Shown here: one piece after another, positions 1 through 11,994 of the stretch
Numbering within the stretch: the first letter of the stretch is position 1
How the letters are laid out: every line of letters starts with the position of its first letter
From: Heterocephalus glaber
Lineage: Eukaryota; Chordata; Mammalia; Rodentia; Bathyergidae
NCBI RefSeq assembly: GCF_000247695.1
Contig: NW_004624782.1
Span: 11,260,233-11,324,232 of the forward strand
DNA: 64,000 nucleotides
Direction: 5' to 3'
Program-made: the position numbers and the translations under genes
Notes under the pieces: model-generated
The model's database searches: none
What the model was told of the DNA's origin: nothing
What the model saw: only the letters and a program-made list of their open reading frames with translations

Positions 1-2230
1 CAGCCGCATGAGGACAGCATCTGTTGTCTGTGCGTGTTACACTCAAGGGCACAGGGCCACTGCTCTGTAACGATCTGAGACATGGGGGACAGTGGGCATC
101 TGTCCCGCCCACCTCTCCTCAGGCTTCAGCTCTGCAGCGCTGTGCTGCCCGGTGTCTGTGCCGCTCCTGGGCTCCTCTTGCACTGCTGTGGCTCCACATC
201 TAGGGAGGCCGGGAAAGTGCCATCTACTGCAGTGCAAGGAATGCTTACTCAGCTGTCCAGGGTGACTGAGGACCCCAAACAGCACTGAGGGCCCAGAGGG
301 CAGGGGTTGCATCTGCTCTGGCTACTGGCGATCACAGCCGAGCCCTGGGAAAGGTCTGCAAACAGTGTGTCTTCACATACGTCCATGGAATGGGGACCCC
401 ACCTGCTCTTCCCTGATGTCAGTGGGCCTGGGCCCTTCACATCCCCACAGACTCCTGCTCTGGGAAGACCAGAGGCCTGCCGAGTCACTCTGCGGTCTCC
501 TTTACAGGGAATGGACAGCCTTCCCCTGTGCAGGGCTCAGTGGGGCAAAGCACAACTGGCCAGGGATGGAAGGGAATCCAGCAGGCCCGGGTCAGCACTG
601 CCCTGGAGACCCCAGTTCTGCCCCGCAGTGATGCCGAGAGCCCGATTTTCTCAGTGCCCTGCTGCTCAGAGTTGTGAGCAGGCTGAGGCAGGCCTCATAC
701 CTTCCAAGGACTTGGGTCCACAGTGGCCAACTGCTCCTGGGTGCTGACCACAGACCTCACCTTAGCACCATCCCCTCCTGCAGGGCAAGAATCCAGGTCC
801 CAGAGGGGTCCAGGTGGGAGTCCACTTGGATGGGGTGGCTGTGCAGGAAGTCCCATTCCGGGGCCTCCCTCGGGGGACGGCTGCATGCCTGCCAGTGCCG
901 TGCTCACCATGCAGTCCTCTGCCCGGCTCTCCTCCCATTGGGCCCCAATCTGTGACAGAACAGAGGGGAGACATGGAACTGAGGCCCACCCAGGCCATCA
1001 GGAGGGCTGGAGGCCGAAGCCCAGACCACTCGGCAAGTCGCCATCATGGCTCGTACCAGAAGGGGCACAAGTGGGCCCGGCAGAAAAGCGATGCGTGTTA
1101 GAAGGTAAATTCAGAAGGGACACACAGAAATGCTACCAATTCATGGCTCTTTAACAAGGAGAGGTCATGGCCTGGGGCATGAAGAGCCCACCCACCCTCA
1201 GGTCCTGTGGTGGAGAGAGAAACCGAGGCTCAGCCTGGCTCCAGGCCTCCTGCGAGGCCAGCCTGTCCCTAGTGTCTGTTAACGGCTCAGAAAAAGTCAG
1301 GCCCACTTCCTGGTCCTGAGAGGCTGCCCAGCTGTGCTCACTGCCACCTTTGCAGGTCCCATAGCCCCTGTGGGTACCACATGGGCCCTGCCCAGGAGTT
1401 GCCCTGAGGTGACATGGCAGAATAAAGCCGTGACAGGATGGAAGTGACACAGTGTCCTGTGTGCAGCTCTGTGGGGACGGTGCCCGGCAGCCGGCAGCAA
1501 GCACAAGGCTCTGCCTGACCCCAGTTTGTGCTGTTTCTGCCTCGGGTAACCTTGTGCTCCTGAAACACAAACAGCTCTGTCTCAGGCTTCTACCCCAGAG
1601 GACAGGAGAAGGCCCTGTGGGCTGCGGCTCATCACTGGGCACGGCCCTTCTCCTCCTCTCAGCCCTGTCCTGGGGACACAGGCCAGGGCCCCGGCTCACA
1701 GCCTCCCACACCTGCCCCTGCCCAGGAGGAGCCTCCCTCCCGACCCCGTCCCTCACCCTCCACAAAGTGAGGAAGCCGGGCGGGAGTTACACAGGGGACT
1801 CACAGTGGTGGCCGGGCCTGACTGGACCTGTCCTGGACTCGGTGGCCCCGAGAGTCTGGAGCCCAGGTCCAGGGAGATCTGCCCTGGGCTCCCGCTCATC
1901 TCAGGTCCCCAGGTCTCCGGGTCTGGGGAGACCCGCCCTGTGCTGCCCCTGAAGGCCAGGCAGTTCCTGGTGAGTGGCCCGAAGCACGGGGACTTAGCCA
2001 TCCATCCTCTCACTCACGCCCAAGTGCTTTCCCTGTGCGGGGTCCTGCTGCGGCCTCAGGGCCCGGGAAAGCAGCACAGCATGATCTGATCGCTGCTGAC
2101 TCTCTCCAGCCAAGTGACTGTCAGGCAGCCGTCGCTGGACTGTGGTGCCCAGTGACTCCAGGGTTCCGAGTTCTGTTTGGACCTGTCGCCAAGGAAGTGA
2201 GGTCGCAGTGCTAGGGTCATAAAACCGCGC
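1..2230. other. GC-rich apparently unique sequence, no gene recognised
   Basis: This stretch is clearly richer in G+C than the AT-rich L1 territory that follows, with short open frames in nearly every phase on both strands (for example 1151-1765 on minus and 1452-1952 on plus). Overlapping frames of this kind are what GC-rich non-coding DNA gives, because stop codons become rare. I see no recognisable domain, no convincing exon boundaries and no known repeat. It could be the edge of a gene lying before the window, such as a 3' UTR, an intron or a CpG-poor flank, but nothing here proves that. Confidence 0.4.
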
Positions 2231-3240
2231 CCTCTGATGAGACGGCCCCGGGGCCCCTTCCTTTCACGGTGGAACACATCTATCTGTGTGCTCCTGAGAA
2301 AGAGCAACGAGAAACCAGAAAAGCTGCCTGTGATGTTAGAGTTTGATGAATCAGAAGTTTTAATTCGGCAAATGTGTAGATGCTTAAGATGCAGCAGGCA
2401 CAGGGAGAAGTGTGCTTTCCCATCCAAAGGGTCCATTCTCTCTCAAGGCAGTGCTCATGTCAGCACTTAGAGATCGGATGGATTTGAGGATGATTTTCTT
2501 TCCTGGGTTGACTTCAATTGCCTTTCAATTCCAATAGGGACTATGGAGATGATCCCAAAATGTCCAACATAATTTTCTTTAAAGGATACAAAAGTTTCAG
2601 CTGATAACCCCTGGGTGGCCAGGAGTGGAGGATTCACAGCAGGTCGTAACTTTCAAGTGCACATGGATAGCTACTTAAGCACAGATACCGAACTCAACCC
2701 AAAGTGCAGTATGCAGTGCAGAGACAGTGCGAGGGGACAGCAGTCTTTGTGAAACCTCCCACCCAGAGGCGGTGCAGAACACTCTCACGCATCACCTGGG
2801 AGCGTCTCTAGTGGCGCTGCAATCCCCCCCGTCCTCTCATCCCAAGCTGACCACGTGCTTTTTGTCCCTGGTGGAGTAGAGAGGGTGGAACTGGAACCAT
2901 TCGGTGTAAATGTTTCCGGCAGGTCTTCTTCAAGCAGTAACACCAGGCTGGGATCCCTGCACACTGCTCCTCCTCAGTGTTGGCACCGTCATGGGGGTGG
3001 AGCACAGCTGTCCCGCATCCTCTGCTGATGGCCATTCATTCATTCGGCTCCCAGGGTTGACCACTGAGCAGTGCCCACCAGCATCACCCAGGCAGGTGTC
3101 TTTTCAACCACGGATTCTTCTTCCAGGAGACACACTTGCATGTCTATTTATTTGCTTTATATCACTATTTTTTGCCTACTTTTTTATTTACAACATTTCA
3201 TTCCCCGTTGATGTTTCTAATGAAATCTAATAATAAATTT
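2231..3240. other. Unassigned sequence with one weak open frame
   Basis: Base composition falls from GC-rich to AT-rich across this segment. A 77-codon plus-strand frame at 2237-2470 contains a lysine- and cysteine-bearing middle part, but matches no family I can name and lacks supporting splice sites. The tail near 3130-3235 is T-rich and leads into an A-rich run at 3256-3275, which probably marks the edge of the LINE material that follows. No gene is supported. Confidence 0.3.
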
Positions 3241-3299
3241 GGGTTATTATCTTTTAAAAAAAAAAGAAAAGAAAACTAGAAACCATATCAAAATAATAC

Positions 3300-5505
3300 T
3301 TCACTCCTCATCATAAATATATTCCCTGCAAAGCAAATATTTTAGCTTAAAAATGAATCAGACAATGGAGTATTGTGCAATGCTAAAAAGAAGTGAGCCT
3401 CCTCATTCTCAATCATGAAAGACCTTCAGCTTTCTATCCTAGATCGGGCACCAGGCAAAGTGTCTGCTTTTACCACTGCTGATTCTACATTGTAGGAGAG
3501 GTTCTGGCCAGATCAACTGGGTAAGAAAAAGAAATAAATTGGGAAAAGTAAAACTCTCTCTACCCACAAGCAATGTGATACTACACATAATAAGTCCCTC
3601 AAATTTGTAAATGTACAAAGTTACTAGAGCTAATAAATGGACTTAGTAAAGTTGCACTTCTCAAAAACTCCAGCTGTCTTTTAATACACTAGCAATGAAT
3701 AACCCAAAAAGAAACTACAGTACAATGCAATGCCATTACAATACCATTCAGAAGATTAAAATACTAAGAATAAATTTAGCTAAGTAGATGAAAAACTTAT
3801 ATATGGAGAACTACATAGCATTGCTAAAAGGTATTAAATAAGATACATAAAGTGGAAAATGGAAAAACATCCTCTTGTTCATGGATTTGAAAGACTTAAT
3901 AGTTTTAAGATGACAATATAACCAAATTGAACTATGGAATCAATATAATCCCAACAGTCCTACATTTTTGTAGAAATGGGAAAGCTTATTCCCAAATTCA
4001 TAGAACTATAAGGTACTGTGAATAATCAAAATGTTATTTAAAAAGCAAAGAGAGTTGGAGGACTCACAGTTCTCAAATTCAAAACTTCCTAAAATGGTAT
4101 CATAATCAAAAAAGTCTGCTACCACACAAAGATAGATTCAAGGTTCAATGAAATAGAAGTAAGAGTCTAGAAATAAACCTGTGATCTATGGCCAGTGGTT
4201 TTTCAACAGGGTAATTTGATACCCACGTGCAAAATAGTTAGACCCCTGTCTCATACTGCATAAAAACTCATTTCAAAATGATTTCCTCATTTTGTACTTA
4301 TAAAAATTAATTCAAAATGGGTCAGTAATCTAAATACAAGAGCTACAACTACAAAAATCTTAGAAAAAATAGGAGTACAGTATCATGATCTAGGATTTGG
4401 CAATGGATTTTTAGATATGACCCTAAAAGAAGAATAACAAAAGAAAAGGTAAATTGAACTTTATCACAATTAAAAACTATGCATCAAAAAAGATAACCAA
4501 GTAAGTGGAAAAAATGACCTATAAAATAGGAGACAATATTTGCCAATCATACATTTGATAAGGGTCTAATATCCAAGATATACAAAGAGTGCTTATAATT
4601 CCATAAAGAGAGTATAACCCAATCAAAAAACTGACAAAGCCTTGAAGACATTTCTCAAAAGACAGTATACAAAGGGACAGCAAGTACACAAATATTCTCA
4701 GTGTCATTAGTCATTAATGAAATGCAAATCAAAACCACAATATGTTACCACTTCACACCGACAGTAATAACTATAATAAGGAAAATATCACGTGTTGGCA
4801 AAAATGTAGAAAAGATGAACACTGGCACCTTGCTGATAGAAATGTAAGAAGAAGCAGGCACCATAGAAAGCAGTTTGATGGTTACTCAAACAGTCAAAAG
4901 TAGAATTCTCACATGATGTAACAATACCACTATTAGGTACATGTGTACACCCAAGTAATTGAAACATATACTCAAACATATATTTGCACCCAAACATCAT
5001 AGCCGCATATTCCCGAAAGCTAGAAGTTGGTAACAACCAACAACCCAAACATACATCAATTAATAAGTGAACAAGTAAAAGGAAATATATACATAAATTG
5101 GAATATTATTTTGCCATAGAAAGAAATGAATTTGAATTACTGACATATGCTACAACATGAGTGAATTTTGAAAAGATTATGCAAAATGGAAGGAAGAGAG
5201 ACACAAAGATTCACATAGTATATAATTCCATGTATATGAAGTAGCAAGACTAGATAAATGCATAGATATGGAAAGTATCTATGGTCAGTGGTTTCTAGGG
5301 AGGGGGAGTTAAGGAGGAAGAGAGTGACCAATGACTACGATGTTTTCTCTGGGGGTGATAAAAATGCTTTGGAACTTCAAAGAGGAGACTGGTGCATAAC
5401 AATGTGAAAATGCTAAATTCCTCTGAGTTATACACTTACAAATTCTTAATTTTAGAATATGTGAATTTTACCTCGACTAAAAAATGGAATTAAGAGATTT
5501 ATCAA
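3300..5505 (+). mobile_element. Old LINE-1 fragment, 3' part of ORF2 and 3' UTR
   Basis: From about 3,421 onward the DNA follows the LINE-1 ORF2 C-terminal region and 3' end: the segment for the polymerase end and beyond (3430-3540), the A-rich stretch before the stop (3720-4600), then the typical 3' portion near 5140-5500 with the 'gatcactta...gaattttacctc' type of ending. Every frame is broken by stops and small indels, so no reverse transcriptase could be made. The divergence suggests an old L1M-type copy. Subfamily assignment by eye is not possible. Confidence 0.8.
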
Positions 5506-6300
5506 GTCAAAAAGACACAGAGGAAACAAATGCAAATTGCTATGTGAAAGAAGCCAATCTGAAAACAGTAGCTACTTTATAATTCTGACTATATGACATT
5601 CTAAAAGGCAAAACTATGAAGATTGCAGAAAGATCACTGGTTGGAAGATATGTGGGAGGATAAACACATACACCAGGAGGGCTTTTAGGGTGTCTAACTG
5701 TTTTGCGCAATACCGTCAGAGTAAAGATATGACGTTATGAATTAATCAAAGCCTGTGACACAACCCTTTGATGCAAGTCAAAACCTATACAACACAAAGA
5801 GTGAACCTTAATGCATGCAAATAATAATTTTAAGAGATTGGAGGATCCCAGAAAGAATGGAGACTGTTTCAAGAAAATCTACCTGTACTGGAAAGGTCAG
5901 AAATAGGCTCACTAACATGTGTGGGAGGGGAAGTACAGAACAATAAGCCAGACACGAAAAGGAAAGTACCGCATGATCTCACTTTTACCTGAAATCTAAA
6001 TAAATGTAAATGCAGAGAGTAAAAGCGTAGTTAACGGCAGCGAGAGGTAGTGGTGAGGAGAAGGCGGTCAAGATGTGAAAAGTTGAAGTTGTATTCGAGG
6101 ATTCAGTGTAGCTGATAACCTATTCTATACTGGGAATGAGCTAAGACAGCAGATGTTAGCTGCTCTCACCATAAAGAGAACTGTGTGGGGGGAGGGTGTA
6201 TTAATCTGCTTGACTCTAGTAATCATTTTCCTACATATTTGTTCACCCAAACATCTTTTTGTACACCTTAAATATATGTAATAAAAACAATTTCAAACCT
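5506..6300 (+). mobile_element. LINE-1 3'-end fragments
   Basis: Two further 3'-end-like stretches follow the main L1. One spans about 5506-5830. The other, about 5935-6290, shows the common L1 3' theme of a 'catgatctcactttta' block, then a G-rich block near 6190, then an ending that resembles 'caccttaaatatatgtaata'. They may be separate insertions or a rearranged tail of the preceding copy. No intact coding frame is present. Confidence 0.55.
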
Positions 6301-7310
6301 ACGGACATTCTGCCAAACTGAAAATAGTACAAATTTCTAAAAAAGAAATTTACAAAATGAGATCTGCACAGCCTTGGAAATGAAGAGCATCCACAAGGCC
6401 AAAGGTAAAGGAATTGCACAGTGTTGAACCTCACTGCCTGATCATGTTGTTCCTCCTGGGAAGATGGAATGGCGATTCTGACCCTAGCATGCACATGCAC
6501 TGGAATTGAACAAGTAAGTAATGCTGAATGGAAGATGGTGGGAACCAGGTTTTCACTATTGGTGTGAGAACTTAAGGGAAGGTAGGTTAAAATCATCCAA
6601 GTGGCAATGAACTAGAGTTGGAGACACTGTGTTAATACAGTGACAAATGGTCATAAATACAAACATTTGTAGGTATGTGTATGTACATGGGTTAGCATAT
6701 ACACAGCTAATGTTTTCTCTTCTGCTGAAAGCCTGTGATAGAAATGACACCCTACTAGCAAGAATCTTGGTGTCCAACTCTTGGTTTCCAGTACCATTAG
6801 CCAATCAAAGGAACCAGCCCTTCTAGGAGAAATGACTTAATGTTTCTACAAGGTGAGCCTAGCATAATGTAGCAGCAGAAAGCAAGGAAGTACTCAAAAT
6901 ACAAAAATCAATGGCTATATGTCAAAGACACTTCTAAGGCAGGAGTCATAACTTAAGTGTGAGCTGTTCATAAATAATTTTCTTTGAAAGAGTACAATAC
7001 AGGGAAAAGGACAATAGAATAACATCACAGTGCAGGAAACTGGATAACGTTACTTCAGTCAGTCTTAAGTTTAACATCAAAAGTCATAAATCATGTTTAA
7101 TTCCTTATATAAAAAAGTGGTACTTTACCTCTGTGGTCCTCATCCATCCTGTAAAGTCAGTCTAATCATAAGGAAGACATCAGGTAGATCCACAATAAGG
7201 GTTAACAAAATACTTGGTAAATACTCTTCAAAAGTGTAAAGTTCAAGAAAAATAAGCAAAGACTGAGAAACTATCACAGATCAGAAGAGAATAAGAAAAC
7301 ATGATGATTA
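6301..7310. other. AT-rich sequence, probably ancient repeat, no gene
   Basis: AT-rich sequence with short minus-strand frames only (6243-6596 and 6556-6804). Parts read like very old LINE 3' sequence, but I cannot name a family. No promoter, splice-site pair or RNA gene is visible. Confidence 0.3.
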
Positions 7311-7780
7311 ACCCCAATATGATGTCCTTAATTGGATCCCAGAAGAGAAAAAGAACACTACTTAACAATATAAGTAAATCTGAATAAAGTATGGACATGT
7401 TAGTTAATAACATATCAATATTGGTTCATTAACTGAAACAAATAATACAATGCAAATAAATAATAGAAACGTTTGCAGGAGGTATATGAAAGCCAGTATT
7501 TTCCCCATTTTTCTAAAAATCAAAAATATTGAAAAAAATTTCATTAATAAAATCAAAAAAGGAAGAGTAATTTGTTTCCATTTTTTCCCTTTTCTCATAT
7601 TTTTTCTTTTCCCTTTTTGAAGGGTAGAGGGGGTGAAGGGAGGGCCGAGGAACAGGGAAAAAATAAGAACCGAGATACATCACGTAAAGGTACAAGATCC
7701 CAATGATGAATGTAACTATATTGAATACCTAAAAGTACCAATAAATAAACTTAATTTAAAAAATGTATAGGCTGGAAAGA
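7311..7780 (+). repeat. Ancient interspersed repeat, family unresolved
   Basis: The 'tccttaattggatccc' block and the following text to about 7460 resemble an old interspersed repeat end that I have seen as a LINE-type 3' terminus. A pyrimidine run (about 7575-7619) then turns abruptly into a purine run (7620-7670), which may be the junction of two elements. No coding potential. Confidence 0.3.
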
Positions 7781-7899
7781 AAAGGAAGAGTAAAGATGGA
7801 ATCACTCCCAGTGGTGAAGTTTGTTCTAAGACTATGAAAAGCATAGTCAAAGTTATTCATAAATGAATCACAAAAATCTTGCACCCCAGATAAAAGCAA

Positions 7900-8110
7900 A
7901 CTGTAGCAATACAGTATTAAAAAGCAAGTATAAAGACAAATAAAAATCCCGGAGAATATTTACGATGTAAGAGTTAATTTCTTTAATACATAGAGTTGCC
8001 ATGAATCAGCAAGTGAACCAACAGTACAATGTAGAAGGGTGAAGGACATAAGCAGACAGCTCACACAGGAATGTCATTAGTGTGACAGTGTAAATGCTAG
8101 GCAGTAACAG
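7900..8110 (+). mobile_element. LINE-1 ORF2 3'-region fragment
   Basis: The order of short blocks (a 'gagaatatttacgatgtaag' analogue, then 'atacatagagttgccatga', then 'ggacataagcagacagctca') parallels the L1 ORF2 segment just before the ORF2 stop, where other copies read about unfinished positions and remaining items. It is badly decayed and short. Confidence 0.4.
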
Positions 8111-9290
8111 TGGCAATGCTGTCTTTGCTAGTGTGATCACTGATGTGGTTTGAATGTTGTGCATAGAGCTTCTACACCTGACTTCCAGGCAATGCGGAGA
8201 TTCAGTGTCGCTGTATTACTGATATGCTTGCCCAAGTTACTATGTGAATGAGCCAGCGGGGACTCAGCAGCTTGCAACTGTTGCAAGAAGGGGTGGACTG
8301 TGGGAGAAGAGAAACACTGCTATATGTGTCAGTTCAGAAGGGTATGTTTGTATCGCAGTAATGAATAAAGCCGGTGTCTCCAGGACTTTACATGCTGAAA
8401 ACTTACATATCACTCACCAATTTCTGTAGAGAGTTCTCCACTGGTGGCTCAGAGATCCAGGGCACTGTAATGCCGAGGAGCACACAGGCTCCTCTCTGGT
8501 CAGGACAAAGGAGTTCATGCCAAGGGAAGGCTCCGGGTCTGTTTCAACACACTTTACTTCTGCTTACAGCTCACAGGTCAGAACTAGTCAAGCTGTCCAA
8601 GCTGGAAGCTGATTAAAAACAGGCATAGCAGATATTAGCAATAATATATCATGTACCCATGTTCGTGCAGTTATATTTCAAATTTTATAATTGTTTTTTC
8701 TTGGAATTACAATATGAGTTTTTGTATCCCTCTTCTCTCTTCAAATATTCTTGGTCTCAGAGCTGTCTTCAGCCTTCCGGGATCTGCAGTTCACACACCC
8801 CCTGAGGGATTCGGCCATTCTTTTCTCTTCAAATATCACGGCATTCTGTTAGCTGTAAAATGGAGGGTTTGTATTCTCAGCTTCCTGAGCTCCATATCCA
8901 AATTCCTAATTTTCTACCCATTTTACCTGAATTTACCATGAGTACCTTGCAGTCCTGCATTTCAAACAAAATCAACTTCTTCAATAAATCTTTTTTCCTT
9001 GTTTTTCACTTCTATTCCACTTAATTTAAGGTACATCTTGGGCACCTAGATTTATTTCTGAAATATTCCTTACATTTGCTTTACTTGGGGATTTCTGCAA
9101 TGATCTAAAAGCAGCTGCCTTGTCTCTGTGTTTCATTCCTTCAATACGTTTTCAAACAAATACTAGAAAGTGGGAACTATGCTGGGCTGATCTTACCTTT
9201 TTAAATTCACCCTTAGCATCAAATATAGTTTCCCAAATACGCTTACATGCATATTTACCTCAGTCACATGGTGCATAGCTAAAAAACAGT
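8111..9290. other. No recognised feature
   Basis: AT-rich sequence with a slightly GC-richer island at 8240-8560. Open frames at 8244-8429, 8374-8616 and 8651-8941 are short and unremarkable. The opening 'gatgtggtttgaatgtt' near 8143 resembles the start of a MaLR-type LTR, but the rest does not follow that family closely enough to call it. Confidence 0.3.
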
Positions 9291-9299
9291 AATAATATT

Positions 9300-9870
9300 T
9301 ATTATAAAAAGCAATCACTAACTACTATAGCCTATTTCTTTCTCCCAAAAAATATTGGGTCAAAAACTGCTCTCCCCTCACTCCCAACTCCATACCATTA
9401 TTCTTGAGAATCAGTGAATGGGTTATAAATAGTAGTATATTTTACACATCGTGTATTACTTGGCTTTCATCATTTAACCTTGTATGTTTGATCCCACAGA
9501 TAGATATACCTCATGATTTTGCATATTTGCATAGTACTAATTAATTGCATGAATCCATATTTATTTAACTTGTTCCCTATTGATGGGCATTTAAATTGTT
9601 TCCTCTATTTTGCTACTATTAAAGAAGAAAAATTGAAGATTCTTGTGTGTGTATATATGTACAATTATGTTCATGCTTAAGTAAATCTTAGACTAAGATT
9701 TCTGGAAATGGAATTGTTGGATCAAGTGATACGCACATTTATATTTTGATAAGCATTTCCAAATCACTCTTCATGGAGTTCATATCAATTTATTCATCCA
9801 TAAATATTGCTTAATGGTGTCTTGCCCCTTATTTTTACCATTACAATTTCTTATCAAGGTATTTTAACAT
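9300..9870 (-). mobile_element. LINE-1 fragment, inverted (ORF2 end region)
   Basis: In reverse complement this matches the region near the L1 3' end. On the plus strand the tell-tale order is 'ccctattgatgggcattta', a 'tttcctctattttgctacta' block, then 'tctggaaatggaattgttgg', which is how inverted L1s read in mammals. Numerous substitutions show it is old. No frame survives. Confidence 0.75.
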
Positions 9871-10220
9871 TTGGCTATGAGATGAGTGAAAATATTCTCT
9901 TATTTCAGTTTAAAGAATTTAAAGCTCCATTTGCTACAGAATATAAAAACATATAGAGTAACAAGACATAAAATAACAAAAATTGTTACTTCTCTGCTTT
10001 TCTTCTTTACTTCTCTAATAAACATCTAGACACCTAGGGGAGGGAATGAAATAACTTTTCCCATAACAGTCAGTACGCGGCTAAGATTCTCAAAAAAGTG
10101 GGGGAGGCAGTGAACAAGCCCTCTGGTTTTATTGAGTTTATTCATGGCTGTGATCTGCAGGCCTGCACGTCTGGGAAGGGAAACCTAGACAGATAGCCGT
10201 GGCCACACGGAGTTAGAGAT

Positions 10221-10375
10221 CAACCAGCACTCTGAGAGGATGAGGCAAGAGGGTTGCAAGCTTCATCCTGGCCTGGGAAATTCATCAACTTAGCAAGACC
10301 CTGCCCCAAATTTAAAAACGAGCACAGGAATGGGAGTGTCACTCAGCGTGAAGGTCTTGCCAGTACCCAAAGGAG
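10221..10375 (+). mobile_element. Degraded B1-dID composite SINE
   Basis: The first part (about 10221-10316) is the 3' half of a 7SL-derived B1-type SINE: 'gaggatgaggcaagagggtt', 'catcctggcctgggaaattc', then 'cttagcaagaccctgcccca' and an A-rich stretch. It is followed at 10322-10372 by a weak ID-like half ending 'ttgccagtaccc'. The B1 + ID order is that of B1-dID elements of non-muroid rodents. The 5' B1 end is missing or unrecognisable. Confidence 0.55.
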
Positions 10376-10789
10376 GAAAGGGATGCTACCGGAAGTTGTG
10401 AGATTCCCAGAGAGGAGGCGACCGACGGGCAGACAGAAAGAGGGCCCTGAATCTGCCTGGGAGTCGCCTTAAGCCCTGACTGAGTGTTGGGATTTGCTTG
10501 TGTAGGAAGACATTTCACAAGATAGGGCAAAAATCCACTGTGAATTGGTAAGCTACGTGATTGTTGGATCTGACACGGAACAGAGGCACTGGAGTTTGGG
10601 CCGGACATAGGGAGCGTTCACTGGGAGCTCAGTGTGAGGGGCGCTGGGGTTCACACCACTGGGCACTCCCAGGAACCAAGGAGACATCTTCACAAGTAAG
10701 GAAAAGGCTTGTTTCAAACGGAGCGCTGAGGAGATGAGGGGTCTGTTATGCCTCAGATCACAGTCTCGGGTTCAGGTGTGCCCAGGCTA

Positions 10790-11425
10790 TTACCCCAGTG
10801 TCATCAAAATAGTGCATGTGTGCTTAAGTTAAAACATCTTGTTACTATAGAAGACACCTTGCCGTTAGTTTCTCCTCAAAATGTATCCCGCCGTGGCCGG
10901 GGATTTAGCTCAGTGGTTTCGCTGCCTGCTGCGCAGGCGCAAGGACCCAAGTTCGATCCCCGGTACCAAAAAAAAAAGTATTCCCTCACTTTGAACATAC
11001 TTACCCTAACATTCTTGGCGCTTTTGGAGCAGTTCTTTCGTGAGTTTAAGAGATGTGATCAAAAATATGGTGAATAGTGCTGCCAAGGGCCACTCAACAG
11101 AAAGGGAGGCTTCTAAAAATATTATCATGTCCTCACCACTTTATTCACTGGCTTTGGTACCAGGTGACTTCAGGATCTTCCCCAAAGTCAAAATGACCAT
11201 GCCAGCTAAATGTTTTGAATTATTGAGGCAGCCACAACAGCAGATCTTAAAACATGAAGGAGAACTTCCAGAACTGCTTCAGAAAGTGGTAAGAAAATGG
11301 TAAGAATGGTAAGAATTGTGTTTGAAGTGAGGGGAGGTATTCTAAGGAGGATTTGTGGCAATGTGTCTTTTGCTGTAATAAAACTTAAATACTCACTGTA
11401 TTTTTCAACTATGCCATATAGTAAG
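10790..11425 (+). mobile_element. Fold-back mariner relic, copy 1
   Basis: The right part (about 11130-11400) encodes the decayed C-terminus of a mariner-family transposase: the plus frame around 11180 reads FPKVKMTM, preceded by remnants of the PYSPDLAP-like block, and followed by 'ccagaactgcttcagaaagt'. The left part (10795-11040) is approximately the reverse complement of the right end, so the element is an imperfect palindrome. A tRNA-type SINE (10895-10977) sits inside the left arm. Stops and indels abolish any transposase. Two further copies of the same family lie at 30.0-30.5 kb and 38.7-39.7 kb. Confidence 0.7.
10895..10977 (+). mobile_element. tRNA-derived SINE inside the mariner relic
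   Basis: A 72-bp tRNA-like body begins 'ggccggggatttagctcag' and ends 'gatccccggtacc', followed by a 10-A tail. The A box (tagctcagtgg, 10905-10915) and the B box (gttcgatcc, about 10951-10959) of an RNA polymerase III internal promoter are intact. Sequence resembling the mariner left arm continues on both sides, with a partly matching 'gtatcccg'/'gtattccc' pair as a likely target duplication. It is the least decayed copy of this family in the window. It is not a tRNA gene, given the tail and the dispersed copies. Confidence 0.8.
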
Positions 11426-11554
11426 GAAGAGAAAGGAGAAATACAATGATCAAATAGACAAGGAAATTTCTGTGGTTTCATCCCTACTCATCCTTGGAAT
11501 CTTCAGTTCCTTGTGGAAATGAAATAGGACCTGACCTCTTGAAGCCAGAATCTG

Positions 11555-11564
11555 CATCTTTCTC

Positions 11565-11595
<31 letters not shown>

Positions 11596-11648
11596 CTTTC
11601 TCTCTCTCCCCCTTCTCGCCCCCCCTTTCTTCCTTTCTTTCTTTTTGG
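11555..11648. repeat. Pyrimidine simple repeat (CTTT)n/(CT)n
   Basis: A continuous pyrimidine tract on the plus strand, mostly CTTT and CT units with a C-run. It adjoins the T-tail side of the inverted SINE at 11649 and may have expanded from that SINE's A tail. Confidence 0.85.
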
Positions 11649-11725
11649 GAACCAGGGATTGAACTCAGTACCTTGCGCTTTTGAGGCAGGTGGCAGAACC
11701 ACTACATATTTCTTTCCATTGAGTG
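11649..11725 (-). mobile_element. tRNA-derived SINE, inverted
   Basis: Reads as the reverse complement of the tRNA-like SINE: 'ggaaccagggattgaactca' (complement of the B-box end), then 'cttttgaggcaggtggcaga', then a weak complement of the A-box end. The A-box side is decayed. The A tail side (plus-strand T) merges with the pyrimidine tract. Confidence 0.65.
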
Positions 11726-11734
11726 GCACCCAGC

Positions 11735-11994
11735 AGAAGAGAAAGAGAAAGAGGAAGAGGAAGGAGGAGGAGAAGGAGGAGGAGGAGGAAGAGTAAGATG
11801 AGGAGGAGGAGGAGGAGGAGAAGGAGGGGGGAGGAGGAGGAGGNNNNNNNNNNNNNNNNNNNNNNNNNNNNNNNNNNNNNNNNNNNNNNNNNNNNNNNNN
11901 NNNNNNNNNNNNNNNNNNNNNNNNNNNNNNNNNNNNNNNNNNNGGAGGAGGAGGAAGAGAAGGAGGAGGAGGAGGTGGAGGAGGAGGAGGAGAA
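11735..11994. repeat. Purine triplet repeat (GGA)n with assembly gap
   Basis: GGA/GAA units run from about 11735 to 11843 and from 11944 to about 11994 on either side of the N block. Proline-, glutamate- or serine-rich open frames across this region are artefacts of the repeat. Confidence 0.9.
11844..11943. other. 100-N assembly gap
   Basis: Exactly 100 undetermined bases interrupt the (GGA)n tract. The round size suggests a placeholder, so the true length of the repeat is unknown. Confidence 0.98.

Noticed and set aside
307..747. 146-codon plus-strand frame in GC-rich start of window
   Set aside because: Overlapped by frames in other phases and on the other strand, with low-complexity composition and no domain; GC content explains the absence of stops.
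1151..1765. 204-codon minus-strand frame, the longest in the first 10 kb
   Set aside because: Overlapped by a 166-codon frame on the opposite strand. No motif, signal peptide or exon structure recognised.
10895..10977. tRNA gene
   Set aside because: Although A and B boxes are intact, the A tail, lack of a terminator run and several dispersed copies with duplications make it a SINE.
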